From CAZTAK01 sp964611585 (GTDB taxonomy: Bacteria; Pseudomonadota; Alphaproteobacteria; SHVP01), in the NCBI GenBank assembly GCA_964611585.1, contig CAZTAK010000015.1, positions 1 to 47,220 on the forward strand: 47,220 nucleotides of DNA, in the 5' to 3' direction. A program made the translations under genes and the position numbers. Of the stretch, positions 27,661-35,872 are shown piece by piece. The stretch's first letter is position 1, and each line of letters begins with the position of its first letter. The notes beneath the pieces were generated by a model, which did no database searches, had not been told where the DNA came from, and was given only the letters and a program-made list of their open reading frames with translations.

Positions 27661-28653
27661 TCAATAATCTTCATCGAGGACCCAGGCGCGGATCAACTGG
27701 TGCGCAATGGCCATCGGTGCCGGTACGCGCAACTTTTCGGGACCCGTCGGCGATGCGTTGCGGCCGAGCGGATCGATGCCCGGCACCGATGCGGCCTCGA
27801 CCGCTGCCCGCAAGGCCGGCCGGTCGAACCATCCGGCGGCTTCGAGTTCAATCGGATCGACGGTGATCTCTTCGCTCCGCGCCTCGGCGAGGCAACCGAT
27901 CATTAGCGAGGACGGATAGGGCCACGGCTGCGACGAGTGATAACGCACCGCGCCGACCGCAACCCCGGCTTCTTCCATGACCTCGCGGCGGACCGCCTCC
28001 TCGACGGTTTCGCCCGGTTCGAGGAACCCGGCCAGCGCCGAATGGAACCCTTCGGGAAACCATCTCTGGCGTCCCAACAGCGCCAGTTCGCCGTGGGTCA
28101 CAAGCATGATGACGACCGGGTCTGTACGCGGGAAGTGCTGGGCGGCGCAGGACTCGTCCTCGCAGCGCCGGACATTGCCGCCATCTCTGGGCCGTGTCGG
28201 CTGGCCGCACTGAGCGCAGAACTGGTGACGCCGATGCCAGTCGATCAACGAGCGCGCCTGTGCCAGAAGTGCCGCGTCCGCCCGCACGACCCGCGACGCG
28301 AGCGGCCGGATATCGTGATAATCGCCCTTGTCCGGGAATGGCGGCGGGGTGTCGGCCGGCGCGCGAGCGGAGATGTCGATCGCGAAATGAGGGACCCGGG
28401 CGGAATCGAGGCCGAGAAGGACAGTGTGGGCCCCGGCCGCGCGTTCGGGCGCGACTTCGTCTCGCGACAGCCATATCAGGTCGGTCGCCCCGTCCTCCGT
28501 CACCAGCGCCTTCAGGTGCCAAAGCGGCAGGAATCTTGCGTTCTTGCGGTCCTCCTGAGCCTTCAGCCAGGCCTCGTCACGGCGCAGATGTCCGGCGCGG
28601 TCGAGCGTCCCGCCCGCAAATACGTTTCCTTCAAATCCGGCCCCGTCCATCAT
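27661..28653 (-). CDS. nudC: NADH pyrophosphatase (NUDIX, NudC type)
   Basis: A 330-residue enzyme that hydrolyses NADH to NMNH and AMP and, in known homologues, removes NAD caps from RNA 5' ends. It has a zinc ribbon with C146xxC149 and C164...C169 (FCAQCG, RRCEDESC) and a Nudix box GFLEPGETVEEAVRREVMEEAGV (about 209-231). The SQPWPYPSSLM array (241-251) marks the NADH-specific subfamily. The start is at ATG 28653 or the adjacent ATG 28650. The frame stays open far upstream, antisense to ffs and dnaX, but that part is not coding. It is divergent from ffs with about 110 bases between. Confidence 0.92.
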   Translation of the reverse strand: MMDGAGFEGNVFAGGTLDRAGHLRRDEAWLKAQEDRKNARFLPLWHLKALVTEDGATDLIWLSRDEVAPERAAGAHTVLLGLDSARVPHFAIDISARAPADTPPPFPDKGDYHDIRPLASRVVRADAALLAQARSLIDWHRRHQFCAQCGQPTRPRDGGNVRRCEDESCAAQHFPRTDPVVIMLVTHGELALLGRQRWFPEGFHSALAGFLEPGETVEEAVRREVMEEAGVAVGAVRYHSSQPWPYPSSLMIGCLAEARSEEITVDPIELEAAGWFDRPALRAAVEAASVPGIDPLGRNASPTGPEKLRVPAPMAIAHQLIRAWVLDEDY

Positions 28654-28729
28654 CGGCGGCGAACACTGCCACACGTCTCCGGCCCGCGCAAACCGTGCGT
28701 TTGCGGCCCTCCTCGCAACTGCTCTGGCG

Positions 28730-28760
28730 TTGCACTCGGCTTCACCAATCCTGATATAGT
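28730..28760 (+). promoter_or_regulatory. Candidate promoter of the SRP RNA gene
   Basis: TTGCAC (28730-28735) and TATAGT (28755-28760) flank a 19-bp spacer, slightly longer than ideal. The -10-like hexamer ends six bases before the first paired base of the SRP RNA, the right distance for a start point at 28767. Confidence 0.5.
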
Positions 28761-28766
28761 GGGTCC

Positions 28767-28863
28767 GGGAGACTGGCGGCGGACGGACGCCCTCGTAAAC
28801 CCGGTCAGGTCCGGAAGGAAGCAGCCGTAGCGGGATGCAACCGGGTCGTTTGTTCAGTCTCCC
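28767..28863 (+). ncRNA. ffs: Signal recognition particle RNA, small bacterial (4.5S) type
   Basis: A hairpin RNA of about 97 bases. The 5' arm GGGAGACTG (28767-28775) pairs exactly with CAGTCTCCC (28855-28863). The apical domain contains GGTCAGGTCCGGAAGGAAGC, the hallmark of the Ffh-binding region with its GGAA tetraloop. It binds Ffh to target nascent membrane and secreted proteins. Placement just before dnaX is a common bacterial arrangement. Confidence 0.97.
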
Positions 28864-28899
28864 ACCGGATTCGATTTTCCATAGGCTCCCCCATACCCG

Positions 28900-30657
28900 A
28901 TGTCTGATTCCCCCTGCCCGGATAGCTACCGCGTTCTCGCCCGGAAATACCGGCCCGCGACCTTCGCCGAACTGGTGGGTCAGGACGCGATGGTGCGCAC
29001 CCTTGCCAACGCTTTCGAACTGGGGCGGATTGCGCAGGCGTTCATTCTGACCGGCGTGCGCGGCGTCGGCAAAACCACCACCGCGCGCATCATCGCCAAA
29101 GCGCTCAATTGCATCGGGCCCGAGGGAACCGGCGGGCCAACGATTTCGCCGTGCGGCGAATGCGAACCCTGCCGCGCCATCGCCGAAGACCGCCATGTGG
29201 ACGTGCTGGAGATTGATGGCGCCAGCCATGCGGGGGTCGATCAGATTCGCGATCTCATCGACAGCGTGCGCTATCTGCCGGCCTCGGCGCGTTTCAAAGT
29301 CTATATCGTCGATGAAGTGCACATGCTGTCGAAGCAGGCCTTCAACGCGCTTCTGAAAACACTGGAAGAACCGCCGCCGCACGTGAAGTTCGTGTTCGCC
29401 ACCACCGAAATCCGCAAAGTTCCGGTGACGGTGCTGTCGCGTTGCCAGCGCTTCGACCTGCGTCGCCTCGACGGCGCCGAGCTGGCGGACCACCTGCGCG
29501 CCATCGCGTCCAAGGAAGAGGCGCCCATCGACGACGATGCGCTGGACCTGATCGCGCGCGCTGCCGAAGGGTCGGTTCGCGACGGTCTTTCGCTCCTGGA
29601 TCAGGCCATAGCCTTTGCCGAGAATACGATCACCGCGCCCCAGATCCGCGACATGCTGGGTCTCGCCGACCGCGCCGAAATCATCGACCTGTTCGAGCAC
29701 CTGCATGCGGGCCGCATGCCCGATGCCCTTGCGCTGGTTCGAAAACAATACGGCCTCGGCGCCGATCCGCTGGTGATTGTCCAGGACCTGCTGGCGTTCA
29801 CCCATTGGCTGACGCGCCTCAAGGTGGCGCCCGGCGCGCTTGGCGACCTGGCGGCAACCGAGGCCGAGCGCGAGCGCGGCAAGGAGATTGCCGGGGCGCT
29901 CGGCGTCGCGGAACTTACCCGCACCTGGCAAATCCTGCTCAAGGGTCTGGACGAGGTGTTGAACTCGCCGCTGCCACTTGCCGCTCTCGAAATGGCCATG
30001 ATCCGGCTCGCCTTTGCTGCCGATCTGCCGGTGCCGGCGGAATTGGTGCGCGATCTCAAAGGTGCGCCCGCGCCCGCGCCGGCACCGGCATCCGCCCCGG
30101 CACCGGCGACAGCGCCGCCCCCGTCCGGAACGGCCGGTGGCGCGGCCGCCGCGCTGGCCCGCGACGCCGACCCGGCTGGCGATGAATCGCCGGCACCGCC
30201 GCCGCCGGTACCCACGGCCCAATCGGACGCCCCGTCCGGGCCACCGACCGTCGAAAACTTCCGCGATGCGGTTCAGCTTGCGGCCGATCGGGGCGAATTG
30301 CGGCTTTACGCCAACCTCCGCACCGACGTTCATGTGGTGCGCTTCGAGTCCGGCAGCCTGGAGATTCGGCTTGGCGCACAGGCGCCCAGGAATCTGCCCA
30401 ACCGCCTCGGCCAGTTTCTTGAAAAGGCCACCGGGCGGCGCTGGGTGGTGTCGGTCTCGAACCAGGAAGGGGCGGCGACACTGGAGGATCAGGATGCCGC
30501 GACGCGCGCCGAACGCCATGCCCAGGCGGCCGCCCATCCGTTGGTGCGCAAGGTGCTCGAGACATTTCCCGGTGCCGAAATTCGCGCCGTGCGCGACGTC
30601 GGACCGGACACCGGCGAATTTGTGGACCCCTCCGGGGAAGAAGAGGACGACTCATGA
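28900..30657 (+). CDS. dnaX: DNA polymerase III subunit tau/gamma
   Basis: A 585-residue clamp-loader subunit. Walker A TGVRGVGKTTTAR (51-63), a zinc site from Cys71 and the CGECEPC cluster (85-91), Walker B VYIVDEVHML, sensor/arginine-finger SRCQRF, then the domain III helix bundle. A Pro/Ala-rich linker (about 380-430) separates this from a C-terminal tau domain (VENFRDAVQLAADRGELRLY onward) that binds the polymerase and helicase in relatives. No A-rich slippery site for a gamma frameshift is visible in the linker. The stop overlaps ybaB by four bases (ATGA). Confidence 0.97.
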   Translation: MSDSPCPDSYRVLARKYRPATFAELVGQDAMVRTLANAFELGRIAQAFILTGVRGVGKTTTARIIAKALNCIGPEGTGGPTISPCGECEPCRAIAEDRHVDVLEIDGASHAGVDQIRDLIDSVRYLPASARFKVYIVDEVHMLSKQAFNALLKTLEEPPPHVKFVFATTEIRKVPVTVLSRCQRFDLRRLDGAELADHLRAIASKEEAPIDDDALDLIARAAEGSVRDGLSLLDQAIAFAENTITAPQIRDMLGLADRAEIIDLFEHLHAGRMPDALALVRKQYGLGADPLVIVQDLLAFTHWLTRLKVAPGALGDLAATEAERERGKEIAGALGVAELTRTWQILLKGLDEVLNSPLPLAALEMAMIRLAFAADLPVPAELVRDLKGAPAPAPAPASAPAPATAPPPSGTAGGAAAALARDADPAGDESPAPPPPVPTAQSDAPSGPPTVENFRDAVQLAADRGELRLYANLRTDVHVVRFESGSLEIRLGAQAPRNLPNRLGQFLEKATGRRWVVSVSNQEGAATLEDQDAATRAERHAQAAAHPLVRKVLETFPGAEIRAVRDVGPDTGEFVDPSGEEEDDS

Positions 30658-30977
30658 AGAATGTCGGCCGCATGATGAAGCAGGCGCAGGAGGTCCAGGC
30701 CAAGATGGCCGAGATGCAGGCGGCGCTTGAATCGCAGGAAATATCCGGTGCGTCCGGTGCGGGCATGGTCGAGGTGACGCTCACCGGCAAGGGCGAGATG
30801 CGCAAGCTGCGGATCGACCCCTCGCTCCTGAAGGCGGCCGAAGTCGAGGTGCTCGAAGATCTGGTGATCGCCGCCCACAACGATGCCAAGTCCAAGGTCG
30901 AGGCCTATATCGCCGAGGAAATGGGCAAGGTCACCGGTGGGCTCCAGTTGCCGCCGGGATTCAAATCGCCTTTCTGA
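30654..30977 (+). CDS. ybaB: YbaB/EbfC nucleoid-associated DNA-binding protein
   Basis: A 107-residue protein with MMKQAQEVQAKMAEMQAALESQEISG, a long N-terminal helix, then GAGMVEVTLTGKGEMRKLRIDPSLL and EVLEDLVIAAHNDAKSKVE. These are the standard elements of the dimeric YbaB fold. It coats DNA and usually lies between dnaX and recR, as here. Start overlaps the dnaX stop; translational coupling is likely. Confidence 0.95.
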   Translation: MKNVGRMMKQAQEVQAKMAEMQAALESQEISGASGAGMVEVTLTGKGEMRKLRIDPSLLKAAEVEVLEDLVIAAHNDAKSKVEAYIAEEMGKVTGGLQLPPGFKSPF

Positions 30978-30996
30978 TGATGTGCAGAGGCTCGCA

Positions 30997-31590
30997 ATGA
31001 CGGGCGGCGACATCGAACGCCTGATCCAACGCCTTTCCAAACTGCCGGGGCTTGGGCCGCGGTCCGCCCGCCGCGCCGCGCTCTACCTGCTCAAACGCAA
31101 GGAGACAGCCCTTGGCCCGCTCGCCGAGGCGCTAGCGGCGGCGGCGGAAAACGTACGCACCTGTTCCGAGTGCGGAAACCTCGATGCCGTCGATCCCTGC
31201 ATGGTATGCGCCGACCCGGAACGCGATGACTCAGCAATCTGCGTCGTCGAGGACGTTGCCGATCTGTGGGCGCTGGAGCGCGCCGTCGTCTACCGGGGGC
31301 GCTACCACGTGCTGGGCGGGACGCTCTCGGCGCTTGACGGGGTCGGCCCCGAAGATCTTGCCATCGCCGGCCTTGTCACACGCGCGCGCGCCGCCAACGT
31401 GACCGAGATCATCCTCGCCACCTCGGCGACGGTCGAGGGCCAGACCACGGCGCACTACATCATCGACCGGCTCGACGATTGCGGCGTCACGGTTTCGCGC
31501 CTCGCCCACGGCATCCCGGTCGGCGGCGAACTCGATTACCTCGACGACGGCACGCTCGCGACCGCGCTGAAGTCACGCCGGCCGCTTTAG
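30997..31590 (+). CDS. recR: Recombination mediator RecR
   Basis: A 197-residue protein. The N-terminal helix-hairpin-helix is LSKLPGLGPRSARRAALYLLK, the zinc finger is CSECGNLDAVDPCMVC, and the Toprim domain begins ICVVEDVADLWALE and continues with ILATSATVEGQTTAHYI. It loads RecA at gaps with RecO. CAGAGG lies six bases before ATG 30997. The TAG stop (31588-31590) is the left terminus of palindromic element E5. Confidence 0.96.
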   Translation: MTGGDIERLIQRLSKLPGLGPRSARRAALYLLKRKETALGPLAEALAAAAENVRTCSECGNLDAVDPCMVCADPERDDSAICVVEDVADLWALERAVVYRGRYHVLGGTLSALDGVGPEDLAIAGLVTRARAANVTEIILATSATVEGQTTAHYIIDRLDDCGVTVSRLAHGIPVGGELDYLDDGTLATALKSRRPL

Positions 31591-31692
31591 CGCTTTTCCC
31601 GTTCGCATGCGCTCACGCGAAAAGCTCTATCCCTTTGACATAGAACGTAAGTCGTCGTCGCCGGCGATTCCGCCGGCTCGGGATTTGCTTTA
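31588..31692. repeat. Palindromic element E5 (H3-H0 only, inverted relative to E2)
   Basis: Read on the minus strand it is H0 (AGCAAATCCCGAGCC, GCGG-AATC-GCCGGCGACGACGA, ACGTTC) joined directly to TATGTCAAAGGGATAGAGC and H3 (AGAGCTTTTC...GAAAAGCG). In E2 the same bases GTTC and TATGTCAAAGGG are separated by the whole H1-H2 unit. It fills exactly the space between convergent recR and rmuC, and its ends form the stops of both. Confidence 0.93.
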
Positions 31693-32859
31693 GCCGCTTT
31701 TGCTTCCGCCCGCGCTATCGAACGGCAGCGTCGCGCTTGCTTCGGGCGCGGGCGCAACGGCGGCCGCGATTTCGCCGACCTCGCCGGCTTCTTCTATTTG
31801 CAGGTCTTCAATGCGCTCGCCGCGCTTGACGATTTTTTCCGAGGACGTGCGGATCTGCCGGATGTCGTTGGTGGCCTGATCGAAATGGCTTTGCAGGTTG
31901 CCGACGCGTTTGTCGAGCCGCGTCACGTCGTCGAGGAGCTTGTGGATTTCCTGCTGGATGATGTGGGCCTGCTCGCGCATCCGCACGTCTTTGAGGATCG
32001 CGCGGACGGTGTTGAGGGTTGCCATCAGGGTCGTCGGCGAAACGATCCAGACGCGCTTGCGATACGAGTATTCCGTTACGTCGGTGAAGTTGGCATAGAG
32101 TTCGGCGTACACCGCTTCGGACGGCAAAAACATCAATGCCGATTCGGCGGTCTCGCCCGGTAAAATGTACTTTTCCGCGATGTCGTCGATGTGTTTCTTC
32201 AGATCGGTACGAAACTGGCGCGCCGCCAGCGTCTTTTCATTGTCGCCGGGCGCGTTGCGCAAGCTGTGAAAACTTTCCAGCGGGAATTTGGCATCGACCG
32301 CGATCGATCCCGGCGGATTGGGCAGCAGGATCAGGCAGTCGGCGCGTTTTTTGTTCGAAAGCGTGGCCTGCATTTCGAAAGCATCGGGCGGCAGAATGTT
32401 CTGCACCAGATCCGCAAGCTGGACTTCGCCGAAGGCGCCGCGCGCCTGTTTGTGGGCAAGGATGTCCTGCAAACCGACAACTTGGCCCGACAGTTCGACG
32501 ATATTTTTCTGCGCCTCATCGATGACGTTGAGGTGCTTTTTCAGATCGCCGAGCGACTGCGCGGTCTTGAGGGCGCTGGCCTCGAGCTTGTCGCCCATGC
32601 CCTTGGAGACGGTGTCGAGGCGCTCGTTGAGGGCCTTGGTGAGCTGGGCCTGGGTCGTGGTCTGAGCCTCGGCGAGCGCCTTGATCCGCACCATGATTTC
32701 GCTTTGGGCTTCGCTCAGCGCCCGGGTACGCTCGGCCCATACTGCGTCTTCCTGCGTGGCGCTTCGGCCGCGGCTCCGGCCGAAGCGCACCACTACAAAC
32801 AGGGTTGCCACGGCCGCTACGACCACCACGGCGGCGAGTATCTGGACAAATTCCGACAT
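31690..32859 (-). CDS. rmuC: DNA recombination protein RmuC
   Basis: A 389-residue protein. One N-terminal membrane segment (QILAAVVVVAAVATLFVVVRF), then a coiled coil (about 40-125, rich in Ala, Glu, Lys). The RmuC nuclease-like domain has LLPNPPGSIAVDAKFPLESF, HIDDIAEKYILPGETAESALMFLPSEAVYAEL and VWIVSPTTLMATLNTVRAILKD. Homologues limit recombination at inverted repeats and have an endonuclease-like fold. The start at 32859 begins the membrane segment; the longer open frame upstream overlaps def antisense and is rejected. Its TAA stop abuts element E5. Confidence 0.93.
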   Translation of the reverse strand: MSEFVQILAAVVVVAAVATLFVVVRFGRSRGRSATQEDAVWAERTRALSEAQSEIMVRIKALAEAQTTTQAQLTKALNERLDTVSKGMGDKLEASALKTAQSLGDLKKHLNVIDEAQKNIVELSGQVVGLQDILAHKQARGAFGEVQLADLVQNILPPDAFEMQATLSNKKRADCLILLPNPPGSIAVDAKFPLESFHSLRNAPGDNEKTLAARQFRTDLKKHIDDIAEKYILPGETAESALMFLPSEAVYAELYANFTDVTEYSYRKRVWIVSPTTLMATLNTVRAILKDVRMREQAHIIQQEIHKLLDDVTRLDKRVGNLQSHFDQATNDIRQIRTSSEKIVKRGERIEDLQIEEAGEVGEIAAAVAPAPEASATLPFDSAGGSKSG

Positions 32860-32989
32860 TGGCGAAACCCCGGCGGTTGACGCCCGCACCATAGCACCGA
32901 ACCGCACCGGGTCCCCTTGCTTGACGGGCTCGGGCGAGGTCCCTACCAAGGGCCCACGGCGGCGCCCGCCTTCCCGAATATTGACGCCC

Positions 32990-33511
32990 ATGGCCCCCCT
33001 CACACTCATTACCGCCCCCGACCCCCGCCTCAAGCTGAAATCCGCGCCGGTGGAGAAGGTCGATGCGCGCATCCGGTCCCTGACCGACGACATGCTCAAA
33101 ATCATGTATGCGGCGCCCGGCATCGGGCTCAGCGCGATCCAGGTCGGCGTGCTCGAGCGGGTGATCGTGATCGACCTCGCCAAGGACCCCGACCCGCCGG
33201 CGCCAATCCGGCTCATCAATCCGGAAATTCTGGTGCGGTCCGACGAAAGGGCCGTGTTTCAGGAAGGCTGCCTGTCGTTTCCCGAATACTTCGCCGATGT
33301 CGAGCGGGCCAACGTCGTCACGGTGCACTATCTCGACCTGGACAGTGAAATCCGCACCCTCGAGGCCGAGGGGATGCTCGCCACCTGCATCCAGCACGAG
33401 ATCGACCACCTCGACGGCATCCTGTTCGTCGATCACATCTCGGGCCTCAGGCGGAACATCATTCTCCGCAAGCTGGCCAAGTTGAAACGGTTGGAGGCGG
33501 CGAGTACGTGA
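32990..33511 (+). CDS. def: Peptide deformylase
   Basis: A 173-residue metalloenzyme that removes the formyl group from new N-termini. All three motifs are present: GIGLSAIQVG (motif 1, where Ala is usual at the Ser), EGCLSFPE (Cys ligand) and CIQHEIDHLDG (two His ligands and the catalytic Glu). It begins MAPLTLITAPDPRL. Its TGA overlaps the GTG start of fmt, so the two are translationally coupled. Confidence 0.96.
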   Translation: MAPLTLITAPDPRLKLKSAPVEKVDARIRSLTDDMLKIMYAAPGIGLSAIQVGVLERVIVIDLAKDPDPPAPIRLINPEILVRSDERAVFQEGCLSFPEYFADVERANVVTVHYLDLDSEIRTLEAEGMLATCIQHEIDHLDGILFVDHISGLRRNIILRKLAKLKRLEAAST

Positions 33512-34434
33512 CCGCTCGGCTCAGGCTCGTGTTCATGGGAACGCCGGAATTCGCGGTGCCGTCCCTGAACGCGCTGATCGCGGCCGGACACGACTTGGTC
33601 TGCGTCTATTCGCAGCCGCCACGACCGGCCGGCCGCGGCCAGGCTGCGCGCAAATCGCCGTTGCAGGTGGCGGCCGAGGACGCGCGAATCGAGGTGCGCT
33701 GTCCCGCGACCTTCAAACACCAGCCGGAGCGGGACGCGTTTGCGGCGCTGGCGGCCGATGCGGCCTGTGTCGCCGCCTACGGGTTGATCCTGCCCAAGCC
33801 GGTTCTCGATGCGCCACGGCTTGGCTGTTACAACGTTCATGCCTCGATCCTGCCGCGCTGGCGCGGCGCTGCGCCGATCCAGCGGGCGATCCTGGCGGGC
33901 GATACGGAGACCGGCATTTCGATCATGCGAATGGACGAAGGTCTCGACACCGGCGCGGTGCTGGCGGTCGAACGGACGCCCATCGGACCCGATGCGACGG
34001 CGGGCGAGTTGCACGACCGGCTCGCGGCGATGGGCGCGGATCTGCTGGTGCAGGCGCTAGCCGATGTTGCCGCCGGAACAGCCGTTCTACATCCCCAACC
34101 GGAATCGGGTGCGACCTACGCCGCGAAGATTTCGCGCGCCGATACCCGGATCGACTGGACCCGGCCGGCGGACGCGGTCTTGCGGCAAATCCGCGCCCTC
34201 AGTCCGCGCCCCGGGGCCTGGACCGAACGGGACGGCGAACGATTGCGGGTGCTGACGGCGGACCCTGAGGACGGCGACGGCGCGCCGGGTCATGCCCTCG
34301 ACGCGCGCCTGTTGATCGCCTGCGGCTCAGGCGCGCTGCGGCTGACGCGGCTTCAGCGCGCCGGGCGCAAGGCGATGGGGGCGGAGGAACTGCTGCGCGG
34401 TCTTGCCGTGCCCGCGGGCACAGGTCTGGACTAG
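33508..34434 (+). CDS. fmt: Methionyl-tRNA formyltransferase
   Basis: A 308-residue enzyme that formylates initiator Met-tRNA, the counterpart of Def. LVFMGTPEFAVPSLNALI begins the formyl-folate domain. HASILPRWRGAAPIQRAILAGD carries the catalytic His and the SLLP-type loop (here SILP), followed by MDEGLDTGAVL. The C-terminal OB domain follows ISRADTRIDWTRPAD. The start is GTG 33508, with GGAGG about ten bases upstream, overlapping the def stop (GTGA). truA follows after five bases. Confidence 0.96.
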   Translation: MTARLRLVFMGTPEFAVPSLNALIAAGHDLVCVYSQPPRPAGRGQAARKSPLQVAAEDARIEVRCPATFKHQPERDAFAALAADAACVAAYGLILPKPVLDAPRLGCYNVHASILPRWRGAAPIQRAILAGDTETGISIMRMDEGLDTGAVLAVERTPIGPDATAGELHDRLAAMGADLLVQALADVAAGTAVLHPQPESGATYAAKISRADTRIDWTRPADAVLRQIRALSPRPGAWTERDGERLRVLTADPEDGDGAPGHALDARLLIACGSGALRLTRLQRAGRKAMGAEELLRGLAVPAGTGLD

Positions 34435-34439
34435 CGTCG

Positions 34440-35186
34440 ATGCCGCGCTATCGCCTGACGATCGAATACGACGGTGGCGCGTTCGTCGGCTGGCAGCGTC
34501 AGGCCAACGGCCCCTCGATTCAGCAGGCCCTGGAAGCGGCGGTGCTCGGCTTTTCGGGCGAAACGGTGACGGTCGAGGGTGCGGGCCGCACCGATGGCGG
34601 GGTTCATGCGCTGGGGCAGGTGGCGCATTTCGATCTGGCTGCGGACGCGGCACCGGAAACGGTCATGAACGCGCTCAACGCCCACCTGCGCCCGGCCGCG
34701 ATTGCGGTGCTCGACGCCGCCGTTTCGGCACCCGATTTCCATGCCCGGTTTTCCGCCACCGGCCGGCATTATCGCTATCGCATATTGAACCGGCGCGCGC
34801 CGGCGGCGCTTGAGGCCGGTCGGGTGTGGCCGGTGATGGTGCACCTGAACGCAAGGGCGATGCACCGGGCGGCGCAGGCGCTGGTGGGCCGGCACGACTT
34901 CACCTCGTTCCGGTCGGTTCATTGCCAGGCGAAATCGCCGGTCAAGACACTCGATTTGTTGAGTGTCCGCCGCCGCGGCGACGAAATTCAGATCGAGGCC
35001 CGGGCGCGGTCGTTCCTGCACAACCAGGTCCGCGCCATCGCCGGGAGCCTGAAAAAAGTCGGCGAAGGCAAATGGCCGGAAAACGAAATTGCCGAAGCGC
35101 TTGCCGCCCGCGACCGGGCGCGCGCCGGGCCTACGGCGCCCCCTGAGGGGCTTTACCTGGTGGGTGTCGAATACGGCTTATCCTAG
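34440..35186 (+). CDS. truA: tRNA pseudouridine synthase A (positions 38-40)
   Basis: A 248-residue enzyme. It begins MPRYRLTIEYDGGAFVGWQRQ. GAGRTDGGVHALGQVAHFD holds the catalytic Asp (about residue 54). Later come RHYRYRILNRRAP, GRHDFTSFRS and RSFLHNQVRAIAGSLKKVGEGKW. It modifies the anticodon stem-loop of several tRNAs. It is the last gene of def-fmt-truA. Its TAG stop (35184-35186) is the left end of degenerate palindromic element E6 (TAGAGT). Confidence 0.96.
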   Translation: MPRYRLTIEYDGGAFVGWQRQANGPSIQQALEAAVLGFSGETVTVEGAGRTDGGVHALGQVAHFDLAADAAPETVMNALNAHLRPAAIAVLDAAVSAPDFHARFSATGRHYRYRILNRRAPAALEAGRVWPVMVHLNARAMHRAAQALVGRHDFTSFRSVHCQAKSPVKTLDLLSVRRRGDEIQIEARARSFLHNQVRAIAGSLKKVGEGKWPENEIAEALAARDRARAGPTAPPEGLYLVGVEYGLS

Positions 35187-35314
35187 AGTCCCGCACGGTG
35201 GAATTGAGTCCTCGAACGTGATCCGCGAACCTCCGTTAACGTCTTGAAAGTGTTCAGTTAACTGCGGCGTCTGGGCCCGGTTCCGCCGCATCCCAACGTC
35301 GATTTCAACCCCTA
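35184..35314. repeat. Palindromic element E6 (strongly degenerate H1-H2 type)
   Basis: Starts TAGAG at the truA stop, has GGTGGAAT as in H1, the linker-like GTTAACGTCTTGAAAG (35235-35250), a GGTTCCGCC core and ends CCCCTAG at the stop of the convergent gene. Length (131 bases) is close to the 139 of E3. The GTTAAC arms at 35235-35240 and 35257-35262 are private to this copy. Membership rests on order of motifs rather than overall identity. Confidence 0.55.
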
Positions 35315-35872
35315 GACCAGACGGTCGAAACCAACGTCGATCATCACTTCCAGCAGCACGTCCACCGCCACCAAGCCGGCGGCGATCGGCGCGCTGGTTT
35401 CGAGGGCGCTCCGGGTCACAAACCACTCATAGAACAGCACGGCGCCCAGGGTCGCGAGATACAGCAGTGCGCCGAGATCGCTGTCGAGCCCGCCGAGCGC
35501 GGCGATGATATTGACCGGCACGAAGAGCACCGATTGCAGCACAGCGGCCCAGTTCAAGGCGACGATGAACCGGACGTAGTTGGGGGTCAGGCGTAACAGG
35601 ATGGCAAGCCCGATCATCGCCACCGGAAATGCGATCCAGCCAAGGGCATAGCCGACGCCCTTGACGGCGACAAACGTCGTCATGCCGACGGGGGTGCCCT
35701 CGAAGTTGATCGCCAAAAAAAAGATGTAGAGCGGCAACACCAGTCCCGCTGCCCAAAACGACCGCCAGAACCCCTCGAACGAAACGTCGAAGGCCGCCAT
35801 GCCGCCGGCATCGAATCGCGCGAGCCGCAACGCCCCGGTGAGAGAGCGGGTGAAAAAGGCAACGTCGGGCAT
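35312..35872 (-). CDS. Integral membrane protein of unknown function
   Basis: A 186-residue protein with four or five hydrophobic segments (about 37-57, 63-93, 100-125, 132-152 and 160-178). The N-terminus MPDVAFFTRSLTGALRLARFDAGGMAAFDVSFEGFWRSFWA is amphipathic and cytoplasmic-looking. I do not recognise a named function. Its ATG overlaps the dapE stop by one base (TGATG), so it is the last gene of the dapD-dapE transcript. The TAG stop lies at the end of element E6. Confidence 0.8.
   Translation of the reverse strand: MPDVAFFTRSLTGALRLARFDAGGMAAFDVSFEGFWRSFWAAGLVLPLYIFFLAINFEGTPVGMTTFVAVKGVGYALGWIAFPVAMIGLAILLRLTPNYVRFIVALNWAAVLQSVLFVPVNIIAALGGLDSDLGALLYLATLGAVLFYEWFVTRSALETSAPIAAGLVAVDVLLEVMIDVGFDRLV

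Noticed and set aside
30060..30240. Programmed frameshift in dnaX giving a gamma subunit
   Set aside because: The linker region is Pro/Ala-rich GC sequence; no A-run slippery site with a following stem could be seen.
27661..30537. Single leftward frame of 958 codons covering nudC and the region antisense to ffs and dnaX
   Set aside because: Only the last 330 residues are NudC. The rest is the mirror of dnaX codons in GC-rich DNA and crosses the SRP RNA gene; no domain is recognisable in it.
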